Below, piece after piece: positions 49,340 to 61,739 of a DNA stretch of 64,000 nt. Position numbers and translations under genes: made by a program. Under the pieces are notes generated by a model. It saw only the letters and a program-made list of their open reading frames with translations. It had not been told where the DNA came from and ran no database searches. Each line of letters starts with the position of its first letter. Positions within the stretch are counted from its first letter, which is position 1. Origin of the DNA: Carex sylvatica (taxonomy: Eukaryota; Streptophyta; Magnoliopsida; Poales; Cyperaceae); NCBI GenBank assembly GCA_964058845.1, contig CAXKVR010000091.1:248001-312000 (forward strand), written 5' to 3'.

Positions 49340-50560
49340 CACCATCACTTCAATTGATGGCGATGGCGTTTCGAAAATTAAATTAATTCTCGATCAGTTC
49401 TTCTTCCACCTCGAGCCTGCACAGTACTCTCTCGACTGTTTGGGATTTAACCGACTACATTAGTAATTTGCTCAACCCAATACTTGTCATAATATTAGGG
49501 TTATTAGCGACCCAAGAGGCAGTACATATATATGTACACTGTCTAAGAGGTGGAACAACCTCTGGACCTCTTTACCCGTCCTCAACATCAATGCGAGGGA
49601 TTCTCAAGCCCAATATTCCATCGAGGGGATCATTGGTAATTTACTTGAGAATATTACTGCAGATGTTCAACTTCTGGAGTTACAACTCAAGTGCGCTCTC
49701 TTGGTATAATTAATTAATCTCTCTAATTGATGCCCGCGGGTGTCTAATTAAGTATTTATAATAAAATGTTGGGTATTGTAATTAAATAAATTGACTCCCA
49801 ATTACATTATCAGATACAATTTTATGTGATTGGCCCACATTTATAGTTTTAAGGTCACAAATTAAATGCGGTGCTAATTTTACATGATTAATTTACCCAC
49901 ATAGCTAGTTAATTTCATGGTCCTGAATTAATTGACCCTCATATATAGCTAATGAATTTATATATAGTTTAATTAATTGTTCCGACTTGTGTTTGTGTAT
50001 TATCCTAATTACATGTGTATATATATAGGAATTGACAGTTTTGATGGCAAGACTCCCAAAATTTGATTGCTTGAAGGTTTTAACTGTTTTCATTTGTACA
50101 TTTACTTTTTTACAAATGGAAAATTGGATCATAAAAAACTGCCCCAACTTGACAAGACTCACATTAGTATAGCATGAGTATTGTGTAAGTATATATATAT
50201 TTTTCCAGCTTAATTAAGTTATATATAGCTTCCAATGCATCATTTAATTAATTGTTGTAGCATTGTTATGCTCTGTCATGACCAGTTGAGGATAGAGTGT
50301 CATCAAATCCACGAGTCCCGACGAGGCTTCAACAATCTTCAAGAAGATATCTCAAGATGGTTGAGGTCAAGTACTGGAGGTTTGATTTAATGGTGTGGCG
50401 AGTGGTTAAATATATGATGCTTGGTACAATGGAAACTCAAAATTTTAGGAACTATCTAATCACGGATGGTTCTTGCAATCTTAAATATACAAAATTTAAC
50501 GGTGGAACCACTAGTTATAGTGGATGGAATTTGGGAGTTGTAGAACTAGTAGCTGCGGAA
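49340..50560 (+). pseudogene. F-box / FBD-type protein pseudogene
   Basis: Around 49455-49540 the frame reads ISNLLNPILVIILGLLATQEAV, a worn F-box. A frameshift near 49535 moves it to CTLSKRWNNLWTSLPVLNI, the F-box end typical of the F-box/LRR/FBD family. 50030-50165 encodes RLPKFDCLKVLTV ... ENWIIKNCPNLTRLTLV and ends in a stop. 50330-50450 has SSRRYLKMVEVKYWRFD, like an FBD domain. Such proteins choose substrates for SCF ubiquitin ligases. Frame breaks and the missing LRR middle make this a remnant, although some segments could be exons. Confidence 0.7.
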
Positions 50561-50724
50561 TTCGACACTAAGCATGTCGAGAAGAGTTTAGCTAAATATT
50601 TGAGGAATATATTTTGTATGGGTATACACATGTTGTGTATTTTGTGCATGCATGAATATTACTTCTAAAAAATATCTGAGTAAGGCTTGGGTGCATGCAT
50701 GTATTTCAGGCTTGTGTATTTTTT

Positions 50725-50842
50725 GAAATTTTTTTACTATATTTTATGATTTATGAAAGATGGCCTAAAATATTGATAATTTCTTTTATTTTTAGGCCAT
50801 TTTTGGTCATCTTTCATAAATCATAAAAAATAGTAAAAATTA
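50725..50842. repeat. hairpin-forming inverted repeat
   Basis: ATTTTTACTATATTTTATGATT-like left arm and ATCATAAAAAATAGTAAAAAT right arm, with GAAAGATGGCC / GGTCATCTTTC further inward. The loop is small. Probably a MITE remnant behind the F-box pseudogene. Confidence 0.7.
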
Positions 50843-50999
50843 GTTTTCTACAAGTTTATTATATAACCAATTTATTGAGCTACTTAAATCGAAGTTTGAA
50901 GTTTATACGATAGGTTTTTGAGGCCTTAGCACGGATGACCTTATATTATCCATAGCACCCAAGCCATAAAAAATATTATCTATCCTTTTGAACATTCCC

Positions 51000-51321
51000 A
51001 TTGATTCAAAAAAAAAAACAAAGTTGGTATTGATCAAACTATGCTGACGGCTCATCTACATCGCGGATGGTATAGATCAACACATCTACACCATCTATTT
51101 AATAACCCAACCGATGTGAAAGAGTCAATCAAAACCAAAGGTTGGTTAAAAATTAACCAATGGAAAAGAGAGGGGAATCAGCGCCATCGGTTTTTTAAAC
51201 GCCAACCGATGGTAAAAAGTTTAACGTAATTATAGCATTGCCACTCATGGCAAACGCCATATGTGCGGAAGGACATCTGATGATAAAGGAGTGATGGAAA
51301 AAATATTTTTTTGTAGTAGTG
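51000..51321. repeat. CACTA-like terminal region
   Basis: Ends at 51321 with TTTTTTTGTAGTAGTG, the complement of the common plant CACTACTACAAAAAA end. Subterminal ACCGATG / CATCGGTT words occur both ways (51110-51210). The opposite end was not identified. Confidence 0.55.
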
Positions 51322-51974
51322 CAAGTATTTTAATTAAACAAATTAAAATCAATATACACATCAGCTTTGCCTTGAATTGTTTTCTTGATGTGATTGTTTT
51401 GTTTCTTGAATCTCGAATCTTTTGTCGCGTAACACGTGTGCAGTATAGTGTACAAATGAGTGAATTTCTAAAGGGGTATTAAAAATTTGTGCACCATGAA
51501 TTTTAAAACCATCGAACGGTCCGGAGCTGCACAACACTCAAGCTTTCAGTTGCATTTAACAAAATCATAGAATTTGTAGATTTATATTTTTAGATTTTAA
51601 TGGAAAAATATGTAAGTAATATAGAAATGTAAAAAGGTAGATATTAGAATTTTAACATTTTAGATGGATAATATAATATAACATTTCGAGACTAAAAATA
51701 CTTAATTTAGAAATTTTTCATATATACAAGAAAATACGTAATTTTGAGACCAAAAATACAGTATACAAAATTTATCACAGTACAGCTACCGTTGCCAACT
51801 TATCGGTCTACTGGACCATATTTTTTTTTCATATTTTGGTCAACTTGTTAAGAGTAATGCAATTGCATAAAATAAAGCTGCATGAGTCACATTGTATATT
51901 ATTCTATTAATTAAAAAAAAAAAAATATTGACCCATTGTAGGGACCAATATGTGCTATGCATAGAATTATAGCT

Positions 51975-51990
51975 TCTCTCTATTTATTTA
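51975..51990 (+). promoter_or_regulatory. putative TATA region of the P450 gene
   Basis: TTCTCTCTATTTATTTATG lies about 55-70 bases before the start codon at 52046. It is the only TATA-like stretch close to the gene. Position-based call. Confidence 0.35.
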
Positions 51991-52045
51991 TGTGAAAGTT
52001 GAGGAAATGCAAGAGCAGTGCACATAGCTAATTAGCTCAGAAAGA

Positions 52046-53897
52046 ATGGAACTCTTACTTTGTTTGTTGTTCATCGCACTGACCATCTCCCTTCTCTTTG
52101 CCATCTCTAAGTTATGTTCATCATCACACAATGCTCCCCTGCCGCCAGGCCCCACCCCACTACCAATAATCGGAAACCTACTAGACTTGGATAACCAGCC
52201 ACACCGTTCATTCGCTCGTCTCGCAAAGGTCTATGGCCCTATCATGTCTCTCAAACTTGGTCTCACCACTACAATTGTTGTCTCCTCATCTGAGGTTGCA
52301 CGTGAAGTCCTACAAACTAAGGATAAATTTTTCTCTGCCCGACCAGTACCCGACGTAATGCGTGTTGGCAACAATCATGATGCAAATTGGCTCTTTTTTC
52401 TTCCTAGCACATCTCCTATATGGAGCCGCAATCGTGCAATTTGGGCCACTAATCTCTTTTCAGTACTTGGCCTTAAGAGAACTGAAGAGATTAGGGCACA
52501 AAAGGCACATGATATTATAAACATTTTTCGTAAAAAAGCAGGTTATCCTATATGTATTGGAGACATAATTTTTGCCGGACTGCTTAATATGATGTCGAAT
52601 GTACTATTCTCTCAAGATGTGGTTGATATCAACTCCGAGTCATGGCAAGAGTTCACTGAGTTGTTGAAGGAAAAGTTAAACGAAATTATGAAACCTAGCA
52701 TCTCTGATTTGTTTCCTTTTCTAAGGTTTCTTGATCTTCAACGTAGACGGCATAATGCTATAGGCCACAATAGGAGATTTTATAAGTTTTTTTCTGTTAT
52801 TATAGATGCTCGCTTACAGTGCGGGACCAGCAATGGAAAATACTATGGTGATTTCTTAGATTCCTTGCTCGATATGTTTGCAGAATCAAAGATAACTTAT
52901 CAAGAAATTGCATTGCATCTTTTGGTAATTTATCTCATTTGTTTCAACACAGAGTTAATTTATATCAGAGATTAACAGCATGTCAATTTGGGTATATTTG
53001 ACAGCATGCTGAGAAATCTAGAAGTTCTTATTTGTTTATTAAAATAGTAATAATTAGTTATAAATATAATTTTTTTTTTTAAATTTGAAAGTCAAAGTTG
53101 GATCTAGTTTTTCCTTAAACTAGAATGCTAACCAGACTTATGTAGGCAAAAGACAGAACCCCTCGTGTCCTATAGCAGTATCTGGTATCAGTTGTTCCAT
53201 AACTGACATTGGGAACAAAATGACAATTTACATATTCTGTGCAAAATCTTCCATACAAAATGCATTCATAACAGGTTAATATTTTTGTCATCAGGAACTT
53301 GTAGGGTCTTCAAGTGAAGCAACCTCAAGTACAATTGAATGGGCAATGAGCGAACTTCTCCGCGACCCAGTTGCCATGGCAAAAGCTCAAGCCGAAGTGC
53401 GGAAGGCTTTTGCATCACGATCTTTCAGAGAATCAGATATAATCAATCTTCCATACCTCCAAGCAGTAATTAAAGAAGTAATGAGATTACATCCAGCTGG
53501 GCTCTTTCACAAGGCCATGAAAGATGGATTGGACCTCAGTGGGTATAGAGTGCCGGAAGGAACGCCAGTGTTTGTAAACACATGGGCTATCGGACGGAAC
53601 CCACAATTTTGGAATGAACCGGATGTGTTTAGACCAGAGAGATTTTTGGAGAAACAAATCAGCTTTTATGGGAAAGATTTCGAGTTCACTCCATTTGGGT
53701 CCGGGAAGAGAAGTTGTCCCGGGTTGCCATATGTTGCCAGGGTAATACCTTTTCTGCTGGCATTGATGCTTGCAGAATTTGATTGGAGGCTTCCAGATGG
53801 GATGGAACACAAAGATATAGATATGTCGGATAAGTTTACGATGACGCTTAAGATGGCGGTTCCCCTTCATGTAGTACCCATTCCAATAAATACTTGA
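52046..53897 (+). CDS. cytochrome P450, CYP76 family-like
   Basis: Haem mono-oxygenase of the plant A-type clan, anchored in the ER and reduced by NADPH-P450 reductase. Two exons, 52046-52924 and 53295-53897, with a 370-base phase-0 GT-AG intron at the usual CYP76 position. 493 residues, normal length. Visible: N-terminal membrane anchor, hinge LPPGPTPLP (32-40), C-helix WSRNR (WxxxR), ExxR as KEVMR (354-357), PERF (407-410), and haem loop FGSGKRSCPG (427-436) with Cys434. SDLFPFLRFLDLQ and the NLFS region point to CYP76, most like monocot CYP76M. The I-helix reads SSSEATSS (298-305) where AGxDTTSS is expected, so the proton-relay Thr is Ala302. CYP76 enzymes usually oxidise monoterpenes and diterpenes. 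With an OSC in the neighbourhood, a triterpene substrate is possible but unproven. Confidence 0.92.
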
Positions 53898-55354
53898 AGT
53901 ATGTTGTATTACCGATCTTAAAAATAGTTCTATTCTTTTTGTTTGAAATTTTGATTTTGTTCCTTAAATAGTATGTGTGTATAAAGGAATTTTGTGAGTT
54001 TGAATTGGTGGATCAGTAGTATATATAGTATATACTGATCAAGTGTCCACAGGTTGTAGTGGGAGTGCCAATATTGCATTACTAAATGAGAAAAAATACC
54101 ATTGTGAAATATTTTTTTTTCTTTTTGCTATATTTCATAAATATACCTCTAGTTTAATCTTATGTACATGATTTTTTTTTTTAAAGAAAGAGGCCAAAGC
54201 CCATTTCGTTAATATAAAATTGTTTTTAAATACAACTTTAGCCGACTGATGAATCCATTAGGAAATTACCAACGATTGACCATCAGGTACTGTTAGACCA
54301 CCAAAGTATGAAGAAGTTCATACAACAACCATTACATAACTAAAGCTAAAAACCAGAACTTCAAATTTGCTAATACTAAGCCACTCATGAGGGGGCTAAG
54401 GTTAATATGTAAGCGAGCACAAAATATGGAGATATGCTTCATCTATCTTCAAGAAGACTCAGGACTTGCATGTGGACCCATAGGCTGGTATACCACCATT
54501 AGTAGGGGCATGAACTGATTTATGGGGATGGCATCTTCAATAACTAGCAGCCACTCTCCCACAACATCTTTAACATTCTTCTTCATCACACCTAGCCAAT
54601 ATAAACATAAAGATTTAATCATTAAAATTAGAGTTCTTGCAGTTTTAACTTGTATATTATTAAAGCACATCTCATTTCTATGCTTTCAAATTGACTATGT
54701 TACAGCACTAAGAACAAGTAACAACTAAGAACAAGTGAACAAGCAAAAGTAATAACATCATCCAAGGTGTGCCATTGGTGCATGACCGCTTGATTTTTTT
54801 TCCAGCCAAAACCATACTTACTGAGCTAAAGGGCATACTAAAAATAGATGGTCCACAGATTCAAATTGGTTACAAATTTGACAGTGTATGCTTCCTGTCC
54901 ACCATTTTTTGGTCAAGTTCTCATTTGTCAATATAAGGTTATGTAAAACCAACCACATAAAAATTCTTATTTTGGGGGGAACTGGTAATTGCCACCACAT
55001 CATAGTATTGTTTGGTTGATGTCCTCCAAAGTTTAAAATTTTGTAAATAGAATGAGTTGAAAACTGCCATGAAGTTTCCCATCACCAATCAAGCTTGTCA
55101 CGAGGCAATGTGAAAGAGGTTGAGCTAAGAATACTAGGCAGTTCTAACCATTTATTGTAGTCTACACCTACCAATTATATCCTAAATTGCAAAATTTGTC
55201 CTCGTGAATTGATGAAATCAGTTAGGAATATTGTTTTATTAGTACATTTAGAAAACATGGAGTAATATTTGGTAGCTAGTGAACAGTTTTGATACCATAT
55301 ATCTAACCAGAATTTGACCTGAGTTTGAATACCAGGGGTATATGAGGTGCTAAT

Positions 55355-57860
55355 GTGACATTATGAATTTTATATATAATAAATAAAACATTTACATAAG
55401 GGCTTATTTGTAAAATTATCAAAGTTTGGTAATATTAAAAATATGGAGGGGTATATGTGCAAAATTCCAATTATTAAACTTTTTACCTTTCTTCTTCTTT
55501 CAATTTCCACCGAAACATTTGAGAGGAATTCGTGAGGTTAGGGTTGGCCGAACCAAAAAGGGAAAGAGAGAGAGAGAGAGAAATCGAGCGCGGAAACTGA
55601 TCAAACTTGTCGGAAAATCGAGATTCGAGCTGAATTGACGATCCTTGATCGATTCTAAAGCTTCAATTTGGTATATTTTTCTCCCTTGCAATTCTTTTGA
55701 AAACCCTAATTTATTCGATTTGTCGTGATTTCGGTTAAAATTCGTAATTATGGTTTCAGTAATCGAGTGCTAGCTCGATTAGTTGTTAATTTGTGATAAT
55801 TGATATGATTTGTCTTCCTTTTCTCTTGGAAACCCTAATTCAATTGATTTGTTATATTTTTGGTGAAATTCGAATTCGAATTTGATTTGAGACGTTATAA
55901 CTCGATAATCGGATTGATTTGCTTGTGGAATTTGGAATTGAATTAGAGTTTGGTAATGGTGTTAATTATCGATGATTCTAGCTATGTAGATACCCTTGAA
56001 TTTGATAACCGTAACAATATATGTTAACCAATCGAATCCCGATCGAAAAGAATCGAAAACTAAACTGAAAACCTGAATTTTGTGCAATGTTGCGGGCCGC
56101 AATAACTTACCCTACGGGCCGCAAGGAGAAAAGGTACTTAACCAAATTGGAAGTGTGTTGAGCAGTGAGGGTTGCGGGCCGTAAGCCAATTGTTGCGGGC
56201 CGCAAGCCAAGCAGGTCTCCCGAAGTGCTCTCGGACTTTTCGGGTGTCATTTGGTTGTGGGCCGCAAGGATCATGACTTCGGGCCGCAAGAGGTGAGGAA
56301 AAGAATTCGGGTGCTCAGCTGGGAGCTTTGCGGGCCGCAGCAAACTGGCCTCGGGCCGTAATACAAAATGCAGAATGCCCTACTTGATCCTTGTGTCTAT
56401 TTAAACCCTAATTTCCTTGAACTTAAGTATGAACCTATATAAATAAGACCCGAATATCAACCCTAGACCGTGTTTAACTTGAATTAACTCGTGATAACCT
56501 ATCGGATATTAATCAAACGCTTTAATCGAATTTAACGTGTAAAATAGGTGGTAATCTAACGAGGCACCAGATCTCAGGATCGTTCGAGACGCCTGAGCCT
56601 TAGGCGAGTGCGCTATATACTCAGGTGCGGGGTTTCTGGACTTGTCTGATATTTTATATTCAGAAATTAAACTGTGTTTCGATTCATATGCATTGCATTG
56701 CCCAAATAAAGTAAAACTCGAATTGTTTTATCTGATTGATTTGCATGCTGGTATGGTTATTATTTGTGTTGATCTGAATAATCTGATTTTGGAATTAAAG
56801 TCACCGTGCTTTATATCACCATCGGTTGGTGGATATGGTATTATTGTCATCCACCGTGATGATGTCACCCAGGGGGTGAATCCGGATTTGTCAAAGTCTA
56901 TGCATGGACTTTGACGCCCAGTGTTCTAAAGCTTTAGATCGTCTGGCCCTCGGCAGTTCCCAGTACCGGTTGGGACGAGGGGTAAGTGACTTTGTATTAT
57001 GATTTTGGTTATGGGTGACTGTGTATCGGAGGCATTACCCAGGGGGTAATGCGTTTGGATGGTCAATTGGATTTATATGGATTTTCCGGATATGAATTGG
57101 AACCAGACTTTTAATTAAACAGTTAAGCCTGTAACTACAGATGAGTGTCATGAGAAAAGGTTTTACCTGGCGCAGCCGTCTGTAGGTGTCTGTAACCCTA
57201 CAGATGAGGGGGAACGAATTGGGGTACAGTTTGGTGGAACATCTGTAGTTACTACCAGATATTCTGAAATCGAGTTAAACCAAATATTGTGTGCTTGAAT
57301 TTCATCTTGGCAATTCCTGAATTGTGATTTCATTTGGATAAATATTGTCGGGTTTGTGCATTCATGTTTATATATGATTATAAACTGATCTGAGCTTTAT
57401 TTGTGTTTTATTTTTGAATATAATCTGTGATTGCAAGTCCAGGAACGATTTGTGGCAATTTATCGCACTGAGAATTCAATTCTCACCCCCTCTTTTGGGT
57501 TAATTTTTCAGGTTCCGGTTCGGCGGATCCGAGAGAGACACGAGGTCGGTAGGCCTGGTTTCACCGCTGCTTAGCTTGTCTGGTATCGTGACTAGAGACA
57601 TGTATATATTTATGTTTTGATTGTATATATATATGTATTCTCTATGTCATTTTGTGATGCGTATCCATCGAGATACGGGTTTTGTATGATATTACCTGAC
57701 CAGTTGGGATTTGTGAACTGTTTTTCTTAGTTATTTGTTTGTTTTGTTTGGTTGTGTTTTACTTTCTATTATATCGTAATTGCCTTGTAGGCATACGGGC
57801 AACCGTATGTCTACGGCAGGAGGCACCTGTCGCGCCTCGTGGGGCCGCGGGGTGTGACAG
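55355..57860 (+). mobile_element. putative solo LTR inside the LINE
   Basis: About 2.5 kb, starting GTGACATTATG and ending GGGGTGTGACAG, with the duplication CTAAT on each side (55350-55354, 57861-57865), which also rejoins the LINE. It has no pol. It contains a TATA-like CCTATATAAATAAGACCC (56430-56450), CT-rich leader-like DNA with (GA)n at 55567-55585, and a set of GC-rich motifs. The GTGTGACA end suits large Gypsy-type LTRs. The exact first base is uncertain by one. Confidence 0.7.
56085..56370. repeat. array of GGGCCGCAA motifs
   Basis: At least eight copies of (T)TGCGGGCCGCAA or one-base variants, irregularly spaced by 15-50 bases, within the putative solo LTR. Each core, GCGGGCCGC or GGGCCGCAA, is partly palindromic. 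The first 260 bases of the window have similar words. Confidence 0.85.
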
Positions 57861-58674
57861 CTAATTTCCCCAATGTGAAGTTTATTCAGAGAGGACCAAT
57901 AGGGAGAGATAAAATGGGTAGGATGTCTCATGTATTTATAAAGATAACAGTTTTCCATAAGTCATTATACTCACTATTTTTGAGTTTCCACCACCATTTG
58001 AGTAATAAAGAAATGTTCATTTGTCTAAGATCTAAAATATCTAACTCTCCAAAACTCTTAGTTGACCTAGAAGTATACCAATCCAAAAGAATATATTTTT
58101 TCTTTTTAGAGTTACCTTACCACATGAACATTTTTCTTATCTTATCTATCAGTTTAATAACAATAAGTGAATGTTTGTAAACAAATAGAGCATAGAGGGG
58201 AATAGCAATAAAAACTGAGTTTAGTAAGGTGAGTCTACCTCCTATGGACAGCATATTACTTTTTCAAAGTTGTAGTCTGCTTTCAACTTTATCTACTAGG
58301 AAAGCCCAATCAATAATTTGCATTTTTTTTGTAATGTAATGGAAGTCCTAGATATTTCATAGGAAATTCCCCCCATGAGCCCCTAACTAGTTGATTCATA
58401 GCTAGGTTTATATCTACATTAAGAATAAACATTTATGTTTTATCATAGTTAATCTTAATGCCTGAAATAGCTAACCTTATCTACAAAATAAAAAGGCTCA
58501 TAACTTAACAAGACATGAGAAAGAGACGTAGCATCTGTAAGCATCATATGATCGCACAAGTATGATACGTACATGTGTATTACTCCTTTAAAATTGTGGT
58601 AGCGTATTTAGGGACCTAGCTAGAAGTAACAAACTCAATGGTTACATGATACACACCTCACCGTCAGACTGTGG

Positions 58675-59185
58675 CACTACTACAGAACTGCAAACTTATG
58701 GTTGATACTAAATCGTACCTATCACGATAGGAACTAAGGCAGTTATGCGTGGCAGGGAAACTAAGGCACACCTTTTTTTCTATTTAGAACAATACCATCG
58801 ATTCATATAATTGGTGTATATTGGACCTAGGTTGGTGCCTTAGCTGCAAAATATCACCATCGATTCAATACAGTAAATAGTTGATGTTTATTTACCCAAC
58901 ACGAACGACTCATTTAGATCAACAGTTGGTATATGTGGCCCCTGAAATGCCAATGGTTGGTTTATCTTAACCGATGTCAAAGACACATTTAAAACCAACT
59001 GGGGAACAAAATTAACCAATGTTGTAGTATTTCTAATATACACTAATGGTTGATTTGAACCAAACAATCAGTGCTAATCCCCAAGTATTTACTATTTTGC
59101 CCTTCATTACAAACACCATCGGTTACAAACAAAAACCAATGATATTGGAGGATCGGTGAAAGTGTCTTTTCTATATATACTAGTG
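58675..59185. mobile_element. possible CACTA-like non-autonomous element
   Basis: The left end CACTACTACAGAACTGC and the right end CTATATATACTAGTG are CACTA-like. Between them are repeated CCATCGATT / TTGGTTT / ACCGATG words in both orientations, as in subterminal repeats. The flanks TGG and TCT do not agree, so the ends may belong to different elements. Confidence 0.45.
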
Positions 59186-61739
59186 TCTCCATTATTTTTG
59201 TAAAGTCTAAAGGAGAAAGAACACCTTTGTAAAATATTTTTTTTCTTTTTGTTCTCTTTAATTCTTGTTTAATCTTGTTTAATATTAAGAATTCAAGATT
59301 ACATGTTTTCACTTTAGAAAAGGGTTGCTTAGCCGTTCATGGTGGGTTCAACAATAAAAGAGATAAAAGACATGAAGAAAAATAACAATAGAGAGATGGA
59401 AGGAGTACACCTCCACGGTCTCCTCTCATTCATGCCACCTCATGCATGCGGTTCCTTGTTAAACTGCACAACTGGCATAACTTCCTGGGTGGTGGCTCTC
59501 TGGGTCGCAAGCTGACGAGGGCATTCGCATGCCTGGGACTGTGTTTGAATTGCTACATTTTATGCCTGTTTTAGCTTGAATAACACTAAAAATCTGCAAT
59601 TCTCTAAAATCAAGTAAAGTAACAAAAAGGGATATGATTCTTTAGAAAATGAGTAATTGTAATTCGATAAATGGCAATAATTTAGGCCAAGTGATAGAAA
59701 AATCACTATTTATTTTATCCCTATCACATCCCTAAGCTTAAAACTTTGTTCGCCCTGAACAAATAATTTGAGGATTTTGTTCGTCCCCGAATAAAATATG
59801 AAGGTTCTACGAGTGTACTAGATTTGATTGTTTCCAAGTGAATCTAAACAATTCGTTCCCGAGTCATAACTCACTCGGTCCACGGTTGGTTTAAATACCT
59901 AAACATCACTTTTACCGAACTATAAGACTTGCTATCTTACTTTGGATCTGGATTTACCATAAAATTGCTGACTCAAATTCTAATTTTTGTACTTGAATGA
60001 TAAACTTTTAGAAATAGAAACTTTTGCATTCATAACACAATTTTTTACTTTAATCAGAATCTTTCAAAAACAGAAATTTTAAAACCATTATGATAAGGAA
60101 AACCATAAAGCAAATAAATATTAATTTCAACTTATGCCTTTATCCCTTCTTCGACCATACCCATAGGGTTTGAGACAAAGCTAAGTGACTAAGTGTGTTA
60201 GTGTAATGCCACATAAATCAGAATACTAAATTAAGGTATAACATAAATATATATAACCGTATTTATTTCCATTTGAAAATTAGAATAAAAAAAAAAAGGG
60301 AAACCAATCGGGGCTAACCATATTGCATGCACCCCTAACTCCTCTTTAGTGCACCCATTCATTTCAGAATCAAATAAAAACATTTTTTTTAAAACGCAGA
60401 TGATATGCATTAAACCGACTTTCTAAATAACCGACTTCCTGAATAACCGATGCCTCTTTGGATCCCCAATTAATTCGTCAGCCCAAAAGTTGTATACCCT
60501 CAAAAGTTATGATATAAGAAATATCTAATTAAATTGATAGCCTCCAAAATAATTGCCGCCTGATCAATCCGTAAGTTATCAATTTAAAAATTGTTTCCAT
60601 CTATCTATATCTATATATATAGATATATCCATGATTAAACCCTCTCGTCTATATGTCTGTCTTTCTCCATTAATCCTTTACAGAAGGCTAAGAAAGAAAT
60701 AAATAGAAGGTTAGATTTCTACTTTTGATAATTTTCTTCCTTTCGTAATTCATGTCGAAAGTTCAAAACTGATAAGGTAAAATAATGAATCTTATGATCA
60801 ATTACTGCTTTCTCTTATATTCGTACTTATTTGATGATAAGATATTCTCTATTTGATTTTCTTAAAAAAAATTATTTGATAAAATTCTCTTGTTAACCAG
60901 TGGAAATTCGTAATTGTTTTAAGAGTCAGTAGTTCCTCAAATTTTATGAAGGATAAAGTTTTGATTTGTTCTTGAATGATAATTATTCTTTAAACAATAT
61001 ATTGTGTTGATCGATAATCACAATTGTCGGAAGTGTTTTAAATGATAATTAAATCTCATAAGTTAAATTGTTTTTAGACTCACACTGAAATGAATTGAAA
61101 ATTTTGAATTTCATCTGTTATTTTATTAGATGGTAATATTTCACCGATAACCCTAAAGATTTATTCACCGATAACCCTAAAACTATTTTTATTACAAAGA
61201 ACTATATTTTATAAACTTATCAATAATATATTGCTATTTATTATAAGAAACAAATTCCATTAAATGCCTGATCATATGGTAACAATTATATTACGTTTAG
61301 ATATTAATTAATTAAATGGCATTCGGACTGTATATATACTTAACAAGGCCAGTTTAACAACATATAAATAGAACACATGTATAAATATTAATTTAGAAAC
61401 TGTGTTATATACATGGTCTAGGTCAGAGTTCTGAAGTAAGAAGTGACGTAGAGGTAGGAGGAAACTATTCCACAACAGCAGGTACGGGTTTCCTGGATAT
61501 TGTCAAATTGTTACTTACCATTTTGTGTGCATTTTATTTATTTAGTTTTGGAAGTATCCTTGTTGAATCGAACGATCCCTTTGATTTGTTTAGAAATACA
61601 ATATGATTATTCGTATCAATCATGAGACTTATAAGTAGGATGTGCTGAGCATGGCATCGTGTAGTGTTACATGAAATGAACGTGTATTGTAAAAGATAAG
61701 TTAAAGAAAAGGGGCCAACATGTGTTGAACTCATGTTGG
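59186..61739. other. LTR-retrotransposon-like non-coding sequence
   Basis: No gene supported. Near 59730-59760, read on the minus strand, AAGCTTAGGGATGTGATAGGG looks like a polypurine tract/LTR start of another element on that strand. Near 60605-60640 a run of TATATATAGATATATCC could be an LTR promoter on the plus strand. Confidence 0.4.

Larger units (their letters stand above)
54440..58500 (-). mobile_element. decayed LINE (non-LTR retrotransposon), split by an LTR insertion
   Basis: The minus strand from 58450 to 58160 gives the end of an L1-type reverse transcriptase: FPMKYLGLPLHYKK, then GGR.THLTKLS and a KLIDKIRKMF-like segment. 58110-57900 gives KSFGELDILDLRQMNISLLLKWWWKL. 55003-54818 gives the zf-RVT domain: PPKIRIFMWLVLHNLILTNENL, CQICNQFESVDHLFLVCP. 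The pieces are colinear but interrupted at 55355-57860 by another element, and carry stops. The endonuclease region was not found; the element is 5'-truncated or extends in a form I cannot read. Confidence 0.85.

Noticed and set aside
53487..53870. 127-codon minus-strand frame
   Set aside because: Antisense shadow of P450 exon 2.
58675..59185. complete CACTA element with both ends
   Set aside because: The flanking triplets (TGG and TCT) differ, so pairing of these ends is unproven; listed only as possible.
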